Shown here in pieces: positions 25,073-35,468 of a stretch of DNA of 64,000 nucleotides; positions within the stretch are counted from its first letter, which is position 1; every line of letters begins with the position of its first letter. Made by a program: the position numbers and the translations under genes. This DNA comes from Acidobacterium sp. (lineage in GTDB: Bacteria; Acidobacteriota; Terriglobia; Terriglobales; Acidobacteriaceae). Location: NCBI GenBank assembly GCA_003166955.1, contig PMUI01000070.1, positions 1 through 64,000 on the forward strand, written 5' to 3'. Under the pieces are notes generated by a model. The model saw nothing but the letters and a program-made list of their open reading frames with translations, was not told the origin of the DNA and made no database searches.

Positions 25073-26772
25073 ACGGGAAGAACGGGAACGGAACGGGAAC
25101 GAGTTCAGGAAAGCTGTATTCGATTGCGCTGACGGAAGGGCCGAGCCGCGCGCCGGCGCGGGCGATGCTGCGGGCGGTGGGATTTACGCCGGAGGATTTG
25201 AGCAAGCCGATTATCGGAATCGCGAATACGTGGACGGAGATTGGGCCGTGCAATTTTCATCTGCGTCATATCGCTGAAGCCGTTAAACAAGGTGTGCGCG
25301 AGGCGGGCGGGACGCCGATGGAGTTCAACACGGTGACCATTTCGGACGGTATCACGATGGGCACCGAGGGGATGAAAGCGTCCCTGATCAGCCGCGAGGT
25401 GATTGCTGACTCCGTCGAACTCGTCACGCGCGGGAATCAGTTTGACGGGCTCGTGGCGATTGCCGGATGCGACAAAAATATGCCGGGGACGGTGATGGCG
25501 CTGGCTCGGCTCGATATTCCTGGCCTCATGCTGTACGGGGGATCGATTGCGCCGGGACATCTGAACGGAAAAGATCTGACGGTGCAGGACGTGTTTGAGG
25601 CCGTGGGCGCGCATGCGGCGGGCAAGCTGGACGATGCGGGGCTCGAGGCTGTCGAGGCGAATGCGTGTCCCGGTGCGGGCGCGTGCGGCGGGCAGTTCAC
25701 GGCGAACACGATGGCGATGGCGTGCGAATTTCTGGGGATTTCGCCCATCGGGTTGTCGGGCGTACCGGCGTTTCTCGAGGAGAAGCTGGCGGCTTCGCGC
25801 GAGGCGGGACGCCTGGTGATGGAGTTGGTGCGAGCGGGCAGGAAGCCTTCGCAGTTCATTACGGCGAAGGCGATCGAGAATGCGATTGCGAGCGTGGCGG
25901 CGAGTGGTGGGTCGACGAATGCGGTGCTGCACTTCCTGGCGATTGCGCATGAGGCGGGGATTCCGCTGACGGTGGATGATTTTGACCGCATCAGCACGAA
26001 GACGCCGCTGCTGGCCGATCTGAAGCCGGGCGGGAAGTATGTGGCGGCGGATTATCAGGCGGCGGGCGGGAGCCGGTTGCTGGCGAAGCGACTGCTTTCA
26101 GCCGGGCTGCTGCATGGTGAGTCTCTGAACGTTTCGGGCAAAACGCTGGCCGAAGAGGCGGCGGCGGCCGAGGAGAAGGCGGGGCAGGATGTGATCCATG
26201 CGCTCGCGAATCCGTTGAAGCCGACCGGGGGGCTGGTGATCCTGAAGGGGAATCTCGCGCCGGATGGATGTGTGATTAAAGTGGCGGGGCACAAGCGGCT
26301 GGAGCATCGCGGGCCAGCGCGGGTGTTTGATTCCGAGCACGCGGCGTTTCATGCGGTGGAGGTGGGAAAGATTAAGCCGGGCGATGTAATGGTGATTCGG
26401 TATGAGGGTCCTGTGGGCGGGCCGGGTATGCAGGAGATGCTGGCGGTGACGGGCGCGGTGGCGGGGATTCCTGAGCTGAGCGACACGGTGGCGCTGCTGA
26501 CGGATGGAAGATTTTCCGGGGCGACGCGCGGGCTGATGGCGGGACACGTGGCTCCTGAAGCGGCGGTGGGCGGGCCGATTGCGGCGGTGCGCGAGGGGGA
26601 CACGATTCATTTCGATATTCCGAACCGGAAATTGGATGTGGAGATTCCTGATGCGGAATTGAAGGCGCGTTTGGGTCAGTGGAAGAAGCCGGAGCCGAAG
26701 TATAAGCGCGGCGTTTTCAAGAAGTATGTGGATACGGTTTCTTCGGCGTCGCAGGGTGCGGTGACGAACTAG
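25069..26772 (+). CDS. ilvD: Dihydroxy-acid dehydratase
   Basis: Dehydrates 2,3-dihydroxy-isovalerate and -methylvalerate to the 2-oxo acids, using an iron-sulfur cluster. Cluster cysteines appear in [18 protein letters not shown] and in [20 protein letters not shown]; further hallmarks are [18 protein letters not shown], the [12 protein letters not shown] segment and [13 protein letters not shown]. At 567 aa it is close to the family norm. It starts at MNGKNGNG, an acidic-free low-complexity tail of about 12 residues before the conserved region. The TAG stop is the first triplet of a heptad array. Confidence 0.95.
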   Translation: MNGKNGNGTGTSSGKLYSIALTEGPSRAPARAMLRAVGFTPEDLSKPIIGIANTWTEIGPCNFHLRHIAEAVKQGVREAGGTPMEFNTVTISDGITMGTEGMKASLISREVIADSVELVTRGNQFDGLVAIAGCDKNMPGTVMALARLDIPGLMLYGGSIAPGHLNGKDLTVQDVFEAVGAHAAGKLDDAGLEAVEANACPGAGACGGQFTANTMAMACEFLGISPIGLSGVPAFLEEKLAASREAGRLVMELVRAGRKPSQFITAKAIENAIASVAASGGSTNAVLHFLAIAHEAGIPLTVDDFDRISTKTPLLADLKPGGKYVAADYQAAGGSRLLAKRLLSAGLLHGESLNVSGKTLAEEAAAAEEKAGQDVIHALANPLKPTGGLVILKGNLAPDGCVIKVAGHKRLEHRGPARVFDSEHAAFHAVEVGKIKPGDVMVIRYEGPVGGPGMQEMLAVTGAVAGIPELSDTVALLTDGRFSGATRGLMAGHVAPEAAVGGPIAAVREGDTIHFDIPNRKLDVEIPDAELKARLGQWKKPEPKYKRGVFKKYVDTVSSASQGAVTN

Positions 26773-26811
26773 CTGGAAGTCGGAAGTCAGAAGTAGACAA
26801 GCAGGTAGAAG
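26770..26811. repeat. 7-bp tandem array starting at the ilvD stop codon
   Basis: Reading on from the ilvD stop TAG, the units AGCTGGA, AGTCGGA, AGTCAGA, AGTAGAC, AAGCAGG follow in register. The array lies in the gap before ilvB. Confidence 0.6.
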
Positions 26812-26848
26812 CGCGTTTCCCAGAGCGTGCAAAGGAAAGGGAGCAAAT

Positions 26849-28651
26849 ATGGGAACGGCAAAGAAGAATCCATCGCAGAGTACGAGTCATGCGGGGAACA
26901 CGACTGCTTCGGGTCGGGTGGGGAATGCGACTCGACTTACGGGGTCGGAGATGATTTGGGCGACGCTGGAGGGTGAGGGCGTCGATGTGGTGTTTGGGTA
27001 TCCGGGCGGGGCGATTTTGCCGGCGTACGATGCACTGCGGAAGTTTCCCATCCGGCACGTGCTGGTGCGGCATGAGCAGGGCGCGGCGCACATGGCCGAT
27101 GGGTATGCGCGCGCGTCGGGCCGGGTGGGCGTGTGCGTGGCGACGTCGGGGCCGGGCGCGACGAATCTGGTGACGGGGATCGCGACGGCGATGCTCGATT
27201 CAGTGCCGATTGTGTGCATCACGGGGCAGGTGTCGAGCAAGGTGCTGGGGACGGATGCGTTCCAGGAAGTGGACATCACGGGCATCACGCTGCCAGTAAC
27301 GAAGCACAATTATGTGGTGACGCGCGCGGAGGATGTGGCGCGGACGATTCGCGAGGCGTTTCTGGTGGCGAAGTCGGGCCGGCCGGGGCCGGTGCTGGTG
27401 GACATCACGAAGGACGCGCAGCAGGCGACGGCGGAATTTGATTTTGCGGCGGCGGCGCCGAAGCCGCATCGTCCGCACCCGATGCTGAAGACGGAGTCGG
27501 CCTCGATACTTGCGGCGGCGGAGCTGATTCGCAATGCGAAGAAGCCGGTGATTCTGGCAGGGCACGGCGTGCTGCAGTCGCGGGCGGGTGCCGAGCTGCG
27601 GACGCTGGCGGAGAGAATGCGGATTCCGGTGGCGTCGACGCTGCTGGGGCTGGGTGGATTTCCGGCTTCGCACCCGCTGTCGCTGGGCATGATGGGGATG
27701 CACGGCGAGGCGTGGGTGAATCATGCGATCCAGCAATCGGATTTGCTGATCGCGTGCGGGATGCGCTTCGACGATCGCGTGACGGGAACGCTGGCGACGT
27801 ATGCGCCGGATGCGAAGAAGATTCACATCGAGGTGGATCCGGCGGAGATTAACAAGAACGTGAAGGTGGATGTGGCGCTGATCGGCGATTTGAAAGAGGC
27901 GCTCGAGGCGCTGCTGCCGCATCTGGCTCCGCGCGATACGAAGGGCGAGAGCGCGTGGGTGAAGGAGATTGAGGCGAGCAAGGGCGAGTGCGCGGTGCGG
28001 GATATTCGCAACTTGCCGGACAGCGGGCACTTGTATGCGGCGCATGTGATGCACGATTTGTGGAAGGCGACCGAAGGCAAGGCGATTGTCGTGACGGACG
28101 TGGGGCAGCACCAGATGTGGGAGGCGCAGTATTACAAGCACGATGAGCCTCGGACGCTGATCACGTCGGGCGGGTTGGGGACGATGGGGTTTGCGCTGCC
28201 GGCAGCGATTGGGGCGAAGATCGCTTGTCCTGACAAGGAAGTGTGGGTGGTGGCTGGCGATGGCGGGTTCCAGATGACGGCAGCGGAGCTGGCAACGGCG
28301 GCGCAGGAAGAGCTGGACCTGAATATCGCCATCGTGAACAACGGGTATCTGGGGATGGTGCGGCAGTGGCAGGAATTCTTCTACGAGAAGAATTATCAGT
28401 CGACGCCGCTGCTGAGCCCGGATTTTGTGAAGCTGGCCGAGGCGCATGGGATTCGTGGGAAAGCCGTGAAGACGCGGGCGGAGGTGCTGCCTGCGGTGGC
28501 GGAGGCGCAGAAGCACAAGGGGCCGTTCGTCATTAACTTTTTGGTGGAGAGGGAAGATTCGGTTTATCCGATGATTCCGGCGGGGTCGGCGCTGCATGAG
28601 ATGATTCGCCGGCCGAATAATCCGTTGGTGGAGACGGCGCACGACAAGTAA
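26849..28651 (+). CDS. ilvB: Acetolactate synthase large (catalytic) subunit
   Basis: ThDP-dependent condensation of pyruvate with pyruvate or 2-oxobutyrate, the first common step of valine and isoleucine synthesis. The order of domains is ThDP Pyr (VDVVFGYPGGAILPAYDAL, HEQGAAHMADGYARASG), central FAD-type domain, ThDP PP (VTDVGQHQMWEAQYYK, GLGTMGFALPAAIGAK, VAGDGGFQMTAAELATAAQE with NNGYLGMVRQWQ). A 30-residue Ser/Thr/Gly-rich extension precedes the first domain and looks dispensable. At 600 aa it is slightly long for that reason. It sits directly upstream of the small subunit gene. Confidence 0.95.
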   Translation: MGTAKKNPSQSTSHAGNTTASGRVGNATRLTGSEMIWATLEGEGVDVVFGYPGGAILPAYDALRKFPIRHVLVRHEQGAAHMADGYARASGRVGVCVATSGPGATNLVTGIATAMLDSVPIVCITGQVSSKVLGTDAFQEVDITGITLPVTKHNYVVTRAEDVARTIREAFLVAKSGRPGPVLVDITKDAQQATAEFDFAAAAPKPHRPHPMLKTESASILAAAELIRNAKKPVILAGHGVLQSRAGAELRTLAERMRIPVASTLLGLGGFPASHPLSLGMMGMHGEAWVNHAIQQSDLLIACGMRFDDRVTGTLATYAPDAKKIHIEVDPAEINKNVKVDVALIGDLKEALEALLPHLAPRDTKGESAWVKEIEASKGECAVRDIRNLPDSGHLYAAHVMHDLWKATEGKAIVVTDVGQHQMWEAQYYKHDEPRTLITSGGLGTMGFALPAAIGAKIACPDKEVWVVAGDGGFQMTAAELATAAQEELDLNIAIVNNGYLGMVRQWQEFFYEKNYQSTPLLSPDFVKLAEAHGIRGKAVKTRAEVLPAVAEAQKHKGPFVINFLVEREDSVYPMIPAGSALHEMIRRPNNPLVETAHDK

Positions 28652-28653
28652 AG

Positions 28654-28681
28654 CAGCCGGTAGCCGGTAGCTGGTAGCCAG
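28654..28681. repeat. 7-bp tandem array between ilvB and ilvN
   Basis: The units are CAGCCGG, TAGCCGG, TAGCTGG, TAGCCAG, starting two bases after the ilvB stop. This is the cleanest example of the TAGCCGG subtype. Confidence 0.7.
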
Positions 28682-28697
28682 AAAGAGTGGGCGATTT

Positions 28698-29297
28698 ATG
28701 CTGCACACATTTGTTGCACTGGTGGAAGACAAGCCGGGCGTGCTGACGCGGGTGGCGTCGCTGTTTCGGCGGCTGAATATCAATATTGTTTCGCTGACGG
28801 TGGGGCATTCGGAGCGGGTGGGGGTGTCGCGGATGACGATTGTCTGCGACGCGTCGCCGACCGCCGGGCACCGGATCGCGGCGAGTCTCTATAAACTGGA
28901 GAATGTGCTCGAGGTCGATGACGTCGGGCAGCTGTCGCACGTGGCGCGCGAGCTGGCGCTGATTAAAGTGGCGGCGACTCCGAAGACGCGGTCGATGGTG
29001 TTTGAGCTGGTGGAGGTTTTCCGGGCGCGGATTGTGGATTTGGCGCCGGAGTCGATGATGATTGAGATCACGGGCGTGGAGAGCAAGATTGAGGGACTGA
29101 TCCAGGTGCTGAATGAGAACGGGGATCGAATTCTCGAGATTTCGCGCACGGGGCGGATGGTGATGCGGCGCGGGCAGCATACGAGCCGGGTGCTGGAGGC
29201 GATGCGGGTTCCGGGGATCGAATTGCCGGAGGACAAGATTGTGGATGACGGCGCGGCTCCGAGCGATGTGCTGATGGCGGAAGAAACAGGCCTGTAA
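28698..29297 (+). CDS. ilvN: Acetolactate synthase small (regulatory) subunit
   Basis: The ACT-domain subunit that activates IlvB and confers valine feedback. The N-terminal ACT domain is clear (HTFVALVEDKPGVLTRVASL, FRRLNINIVSLTVGHSE), followed by the C-terminal ALS_ss domain (RELALIKVAATPKTRSMVFE, ARIVDLAPESMMIEITG, LEISRTGRMVMRRG). At 199 aa it is longer than the usual 160-170, with about 25 extra acidic residues at the C-terminus. The gene is also known as ilvH in other species. It lies 46 bases after ilvB. Confidence 0.93.
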   Translation: MLHTFVALVEDKPGVLTRVASLFRRLNINIVSLTVGHSERVGVSRMTIVCDASPTAGHRIAASLYKLENVLEVDDVGQLSHVARELALIKVAATPKTRSMVFELVEVFRARIVDLAPESMMIEITGVESKIEGLIQVLNENGDRILEISRTGRMVMRRGQHTSRVLEAMRVPGIELPEDKIVDDGAAPSDVLMAEETGL

Positions 29298-29385
29298 GGG
29301 CAGGCAGTAGGGAACAGGCAATAGCAAAAGCAGGTCCCTCCGCTTCGGTCGCTGCGGCGACCTCCGGTCGGGATGACAACATTTT
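29298..29385. repeat. Heptad array plus palindromic GGATGACA-type element in the ilvN-ilvC gap
   Basis: Starting right at the ilvN stop, 7-base units (GGCAGGC, AGTAGGG, AACAGGC, AATAGCA) run to about 29330. They are followed by a GC-rich stretch with GGTCGC and GCGACC around TGCG, ending GGTCGGGATGACA. The second part resembles a stretch at 12130-12215. Confidence 0.5.
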
Positions 29386-29431
29386 TGTAATGCTCCCGAT
29401 AACGACAATTTTGCAATCGAGAAGAGGATAA

Positions 29432-30481
<1,050 letters not shown>

Positions 30482-30485
30482 GGCC

Positions 30486-30513
30486 AGGTGACAGGTTGCA
30501 GGGTAGGGTGAAC
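30486..30513. repeat. Short 7-bp tandem array after ilvC
   Basis: The units are AGGTGAC, AGGTTGC, AGGGTAG, GGTGAAC, beginning four bases after the ilvC stop. It is weaker than the others. Confidence 0.4.
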
Positions 30514-30579
30514 GGTACTGGCCCTGCGCCTTCACTTCCGGCTCATAACTGGCGTCCGCATGTTGGTGAAGCGAGATCG

Positions 30580-31065
30580 ATGAGTGGACGGCTTTTGATC
30601 GGCGCAGTGGTTATGGCCCTGGTGGGGGCGAGAGGCTACTCTCAGGCGAAGCCGACGTGCGCGGTGGTGCCGAAGTCGCTGGCGGCGATGAAGGATTGTT
30701 ATCGGCCGCTGCTGGTGTTCAGCGCGAACGGCGACGATTTGCGGCTGAAGCGGCAGGTGGAGATCCTAGATAAGGCCGCCGATGACATGATGGACAGGTT
30801 TGTGCTGTTCACGCCGGTTGTGCCGGACGGGCGGCGGGTTTCGACGCCGGCGGATTCGCCGTACACGATCCTGAGTGGCGAGCAAATGAGTGCGATGCGG
30901 AGTCTGTTCCACATAGCCACAGGGGAATTTGTTGTGCTGTTGCTGGATGAGGACGGGAGTGTGCTGTTGCGCGCGACGGGTCCGGTGGATGCGGACCGTC
31001 TGAACGCGCTGATCGACAAAACACCGCGACGACAGCAAGAGGCGGCGCGGCCGCACGCCAATTAG
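30580..31065 (+). CDS. Secreted DUF4174-family protein, 161 aa
   Basis: A signal peptide (MSGRLLIGAVVMALVGARGY) precedes a thioredoxin-like DUF4174 domain: YRPLLVFSANGDDLRLKRQV, then RFVLFTPVV, a short loop, and the C-terminal FVVLLLDEDGSVLLRATGPV with VDADRLNALIDKTP. The family has a thioredoxin-like fold but no CxxC is present here; the cysteines at CAVV and DCYRP are outside the usual active site. The start at 30580 is preferred because it begins the signal peptide. It is 98 bases after ilvC and probably separate from the operon in function. Confidence 0.7.
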   Translation: MSGRLLIGAVVMALVGARGYSQAKPTCAVVPKSLAAMKDCYRPLLVFSANGDDLRLKRQVEILDKAADDMMDRFVLFTPVVPDGRRVSTPADSPYTILSGEQMSAMRSLFHIATGEFVVLLLDEDGSVLLRATGPVDADRLNALIDKTPRRQQEAARPHAN

Positions 31066-31181
31066 TCACACAGAAACACACGCACAGACGGGTTCGTTTA
31101 GCATCGAAGAATCGGGACTACCCTCCCTTCCTGCCTCAGCGACTTGGTTTTGGGGCGTGTCGGGCATCCCCAGGAGGGCAT

Positions 31182-32627
31182 ATGGAGTCATCGACGGCGA
31201 CCGTAATGGCGGTTCCAGGCACGGCGCTCGTAACGCCGCTGCCGGAAATTGTGGAAGTGCTGAAGCGCGTCCAGGCGCTGCAGGGGTTGACGGACGGCGA
31301 ACTGGAGTGGCTGGCTACGCATGGCGAGGAGGTTTCGGCTCCGGCGGGCACGGCGCTGTTTCGCGAAGGCGATCCGGCGACGAAGATGTGGATCCTGCTG
31401 AAGGGCGAGGTGCACGTGAGGCGCTCGCAGGGCGGGCTGGCGCTGTTTGTGGGGCGCTCGGGGCAGATTACGGGACTGCTTCCCTTCTCGCGGATGAAGA
31501 CGCATGGCGGCCAGGGGTTCGCGGCGTCGGATTTGTGGGCGCTGCAGATCGATCGCGACGTTTTTCCGGAGATGCTCGATGCGATTCCGTCGATGGGACA
31601 GCGGTGCGTTTCTGTACTGCTGGATCGCGTGCGGGAAATGACACGCCTGGAACAACAGGCGGAGAAGCTGAACGCGCTGGGCAAGCTGGCTGGGAATCTG
31701 GCGCACGAGCTGAACAATCCCGCGTCGGCCGCGCAGAGGGCGGCGTCGGGCCTGATCGAGGAACTGAAGACTTACGGACATCAGAAGTTTTTGTTGGGGA
31801 GTTTGTGTCTCGACAGCGCTCATCTGGAAGCGATTCGCGCGTGGCGATGTCGCATGGAAGAACAGACGAAGCAGCGGCCGGCGAATTCGGTGACGCAGGC
31901 GCAGCGCGAGGATCTGCTGCAGCGGTGGCTGCGCGAGCGCGGGGTGGAGAAGACCTGGCAGATTGTGCCGGATCTGGCGGAGTTGGGGATCACGATTGAG
32001 AATCTGGACGAACTGTCGGACCTGCTGGGCGGCGAGCATCTGGACGTGGTGCTGTCGCAGTTCGCGTCGTCGGCGCGAACGGAGCGGATGGCGCAGGCGA
32101 TGCTGGATTCCACGAGCCGGATTTTCGAGCTGATTGGCGCGGTGAAGGATTATTCGTGGATGGATCAGGCGCCGATTCAGGAAGTCGATTTGCCGCAGTC
32201 CCTGGAGACGACGCTGACGATGCTGCAGTCGCGGCTGGAGAACGTGAAGATCGAGCGGGAGTATGGGCCGGGGCTGCCGCGGATTTCGGCATACGCGAGC
32301 GAACTGAATCAGGTGTGGATGGCGTTGCTGGAAAACGCGCTGGATGCGATGAACGACGACGGAAAGATCACGCTCAAGGTGGAGCTTTCCGGGGAGTTTG
32401 TCGTGGTGGAGATCTGGGACAATGGGGCAGGGATTCCGGCGGAGTTGCAGGCGCGCATCTTCGAGCCCTTCTTCACGACGAAGGCGCCAGGAAGCGGGCT
32501 GGGACTGGGGCTGGACACGGCGCAGCGGATTGTGCGGCGGCATCGCGGGTACATTCACGTGCAGTCGAAGCCCGGCGCGACCTGCTTCCAGGTGCGGCTG
32601 CCGATCGAGCCGCTGCAGGCGTACTAG
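31182..32627 (+). CDS. Sensor histidine kinase with N-terminal cyclic-nucleotide-binding-type domain, 481 aa
   Basis: The N-terminal half (about 30-150) is a CNB/CRP-like domain (VSAPAGTALFREGDPATKMW, ILLKGEVHVRRSQGG). A dimerisation helix follows with the phospho-acceptor H175 in GNLAHELNNPASAA, and the HATPase domain shows the N-box (VWMALLENALDAMNDD), G1 (WDNGAGIP), F-box (FEPFFTTK) and G2 (GSGLGLGLDTA). There are no transmembrane helices, so it is cytosolic. No response regulator is adjacent. AGGAGGG precedes the ATG. The CNB domain may bind a cyclic nucleotide, but the canonical ribose/phosphate-binding arginine motif is not clear. Confidence 0.9.
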   Translation: MESSTATVMAVPGTALVTPLPEIVEVLKRVQALQGLTDGELEWLATHGEEVSAPAGTALFREGDPATKMWILLKGEVHVRRSQGGLALFVGRSGQITGLLPFSRMKTHGGQGFAASDLWALQIDRDVFPEMLDAIPSMGQRCVSVLLDRVREMTRLEQQAEKLNALGKLAGNLAHELNNPASAAQRAASGLIEELKTYGHQKFLLGSLCLDSAHLEAIRAWRCRMEEQTKQRPANSVTQAQREDLLQRWLRERGVEKTWQIVPDLAELGITIENLDELSDLLGGEHLDVVLSQFASSARTERMAQAMLDSTSRIFELIGAVKDYSWMDQAPIQEVDLPQSLETTLTMLQSRLENVKIEREYGPGLPRISAYASELNQVWMALLENALDAMNDDGKITLKVELSGEFVVVEIWDNGAGIPAELQARIFEPFFTTKAPGSGLGLGLDTAQRIVRRHRGYIHVQSKPGATCFQVRLPIEPLQAY

Positions 32628-32630
32628 ATT

Positions 32631-33041
32631 TCAGGCCGATTTGCGAAGGTCGAGCCAGTCGACAGCGGCGTCTGACCAGGAGTGGTCGGAGGCTGGCCAG
32701 CTGCTGCGATTGTGCCGGACCGGTGCCTGAAGCCGTGTGCGGGAGAAGCCGCGCCGGGCTTCGAAGTCGAAGGCGGCTTGGGGAGCGCCATCGATGAGCA
32801 AGGCGCACTTGTGGCCGTCGGGCGACCAGACGATGGACAGCGAGGCGTGACGCCTGTGCCGGGGACGGTTCGCAGCGTCATAGACGTGGACAGCGTCGAG
32901 GATCAGGTCGTCGGAGTCCAGGTCGAGGGCGTAGAAGTACGCCGCTTCGCCGTCGTCGTCGAAGAATGCTCCGTATCGGCCGTCAGGAGCAGCGGTAGCG
33001 GCAAAGAGGTCGTTCCCGGGCAGAAAAATCTGTTGCGCCAT
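32631..33041 (-). CDS. DUF2251-family protein, 136 aa
   Basis: A small cytosolic protein: MAQQIFLPGNDLFAATAAPD, then GRYGAFFDDDGEAAYFYALD, DAVHVYDAANRPRH and SIVWSPDGHKCALLIDGAPQ, with a short basic C-terminus. This fits DUF2251, a beta-sheet protein of unknown function. The start at 33041 begins the conserved region; an in-frame upstream start at 33122 adds 27 residues without family similarity. It ends three bases from the convergent kinase stop. Confidence 0.75.
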   Translation of the reverse strand: MAQQIFLPGNDLFAATAAPDGRYGAFFDDDGEAAYFYALDLDSDDLILDAVHVYDAANRPRHRRHASLSIVWSPDGHKCALLIDGAPQAAFDFEARRGFSRTRLQAPVRHNRSSWPASDHSWSDAAVDWLDLRKSA

Positions 33042-33210
33042 GGGGTTTGGCTCCGGTTCAGTGTCAATCGTGCGCAAAGTCGATCCCGTGGGGCGGAGGT
33101 CTGGCCCGCGCGAAATCTCCACCTATAGTGTTCGTCGCGGGCAGGAAGTTTCATCCATCATGCCACAATCTGGGTGACGCTGAACCGGGGAAATTGCACA
33201 GCCCGAAATC

Positions 33211-34461
<1,251 letters not shown>

Positions 34462-34602
34462 GAATCACCTGCGGTGAGCTTTCGAGGAGGGAATTTGAAT
34501 CAGGAAGGATGCGGAACGAGGAGCGGGAGTCAGCAACAATCTTAACTGAGAACGGGAGCGGCGGGAGAGAACACGCCGCACCCAGGCAGCGCAGCGCCGG
34601 GA

Positions 34603-34830
34603 TTACGCGGCGCGGCGCTGGGGGTGCTGCGGGATCGAAATCGGTTCCTGACGGACGGGTGCTGCCGCCGCCGGGCTGTTCTCCCGGAAGCGGACAAGCA
34701 CGTCGTTCATGGTGTCCTGGAGCCGAGTATTCGGCTTATGCAGCTTGCGAGTCGCCTTGGAGGCGAGTTGGCAGAGCTGGTAACGATTGCTGATATGAGT
34801 GAGTGCACCAAAAATCAATTCTGAACGCAT
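34603..34830 (-). CDS. rpoZ: DNA-directed RNA polymerase omega subunit-like protein, 75 aa
   Basis: Omega assists assembly of RNA polymerase around beta-prime. The sequence MRSELIFGALTHISNRYQLC, then QLASKATRKLHKPNTRLQDT and MNDVLVRFRE, matches the conserved N-terminal core (NRY-x-L then basic ASK-x-A-R helix). The proline/alanine-rich C-terminus is not conserved. The start at 34830 is preferred over 34860 because AAGGAG lies nine bases upstream. Omega is short and divergent, so this call rests on motif memory. It lies upstream of rho. Confidence 0.7.
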   Translation of the reverse strand: MRSELIFGALTHISNRYQLCQLASKATRKLHKPNTRLQDTMNDVLVRFRENSPAAAAPVRQEPISIPQHPQRRAA

Positions 34831-35468
34831 GGTAGTAGTCTCCTTGCTTTTGGCTTTCAACTAGTAAGATGTTCCGACCGCTTTCGATCACAGAAAAACT
34901 GCTGAACCAATGCCGGCCCGAAGCAGATTTTTGGAAGAAGTGATCCCAGGGAAAGCTCAGTTGGTTAGACGCGGCAACCCGGAATTTCGATCAACTTTTT
35001 CCCTTTCTGAAAAGCGTTTTGTGCAGTGCGGATGTCTTTTTCGTACTCCTGAGACTCACCGGTCGATGCAGACGAGAGAGGGTGCGCTCCTGGGGAGTGA
35101 ACTTCTCTTCTGCGTGATCGGATTGCAATTCAGGACGGCCGAGGCCCAGAAGGTCAAAATCGACAGCTTTGAAAATAACCTTGGAGGGGGATTGGGTCAA
35201 CTATTTTTTTCATAGGGGGGTAACTGCGGTTACCAAAAATAGAAACGTCGACGTAACTGATTGATCGGCTGGTCATTGGAGGGGCGGTGTGGTAACCAAA
35301 GTAGGCACGTGCCATCTTTTGTCACTTCCAAAAGTCATAGTACTGGCACGAATGACGGGAGAAGTGATCAACTAGCGATAAGGTTTTTGTTTATATGGAG
35401 ATTGTGGATGTTCATTTTCGGACAGCGAACGCGAAATGGAGGGTTTTTCCTTTTTTCTCCCACATTGT
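34831..35468. other. 638-bp non-coding island of lower GC
   Basis: This is upstream of rpoZ and downstream of the permease end. The open frames here (for example 34910-35215 +) lack protein character. Visible structure: a GGTAAC...GTTACC palindrome with a nearby GGTAACC, a GGCACGTGCC palindrome near 35304, and long T-runs. The AT-richness and lack of codon pattern suggest decayed or laterally derived DNA. The rpoZ promoter should lie at its left edge. Confidence 0.5.
35219..35234. promoter_or_regulatory. Perfect 6-bp inverted repeat, possible operator
   Basis: GGTAAC, TGCG, GTTACC. The same core recurs as GGTAACC at 35291-35297, and both are followed by CAAA and a short AT stretch. No gene is obviously controlled. 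Confidence 0.4.

Noticed and set aside
34948-35004. tRNA-like stretch: AGGGAAA/TTTCCCT ends, a D-arm-like AGCTCAGTTGGTTAGA and a T-loop-like TTCGATC
   Set aside because: Only 57 nt, no anticodon arm, and the T-stem does not pair. Probably chance or a very degraded remnant.
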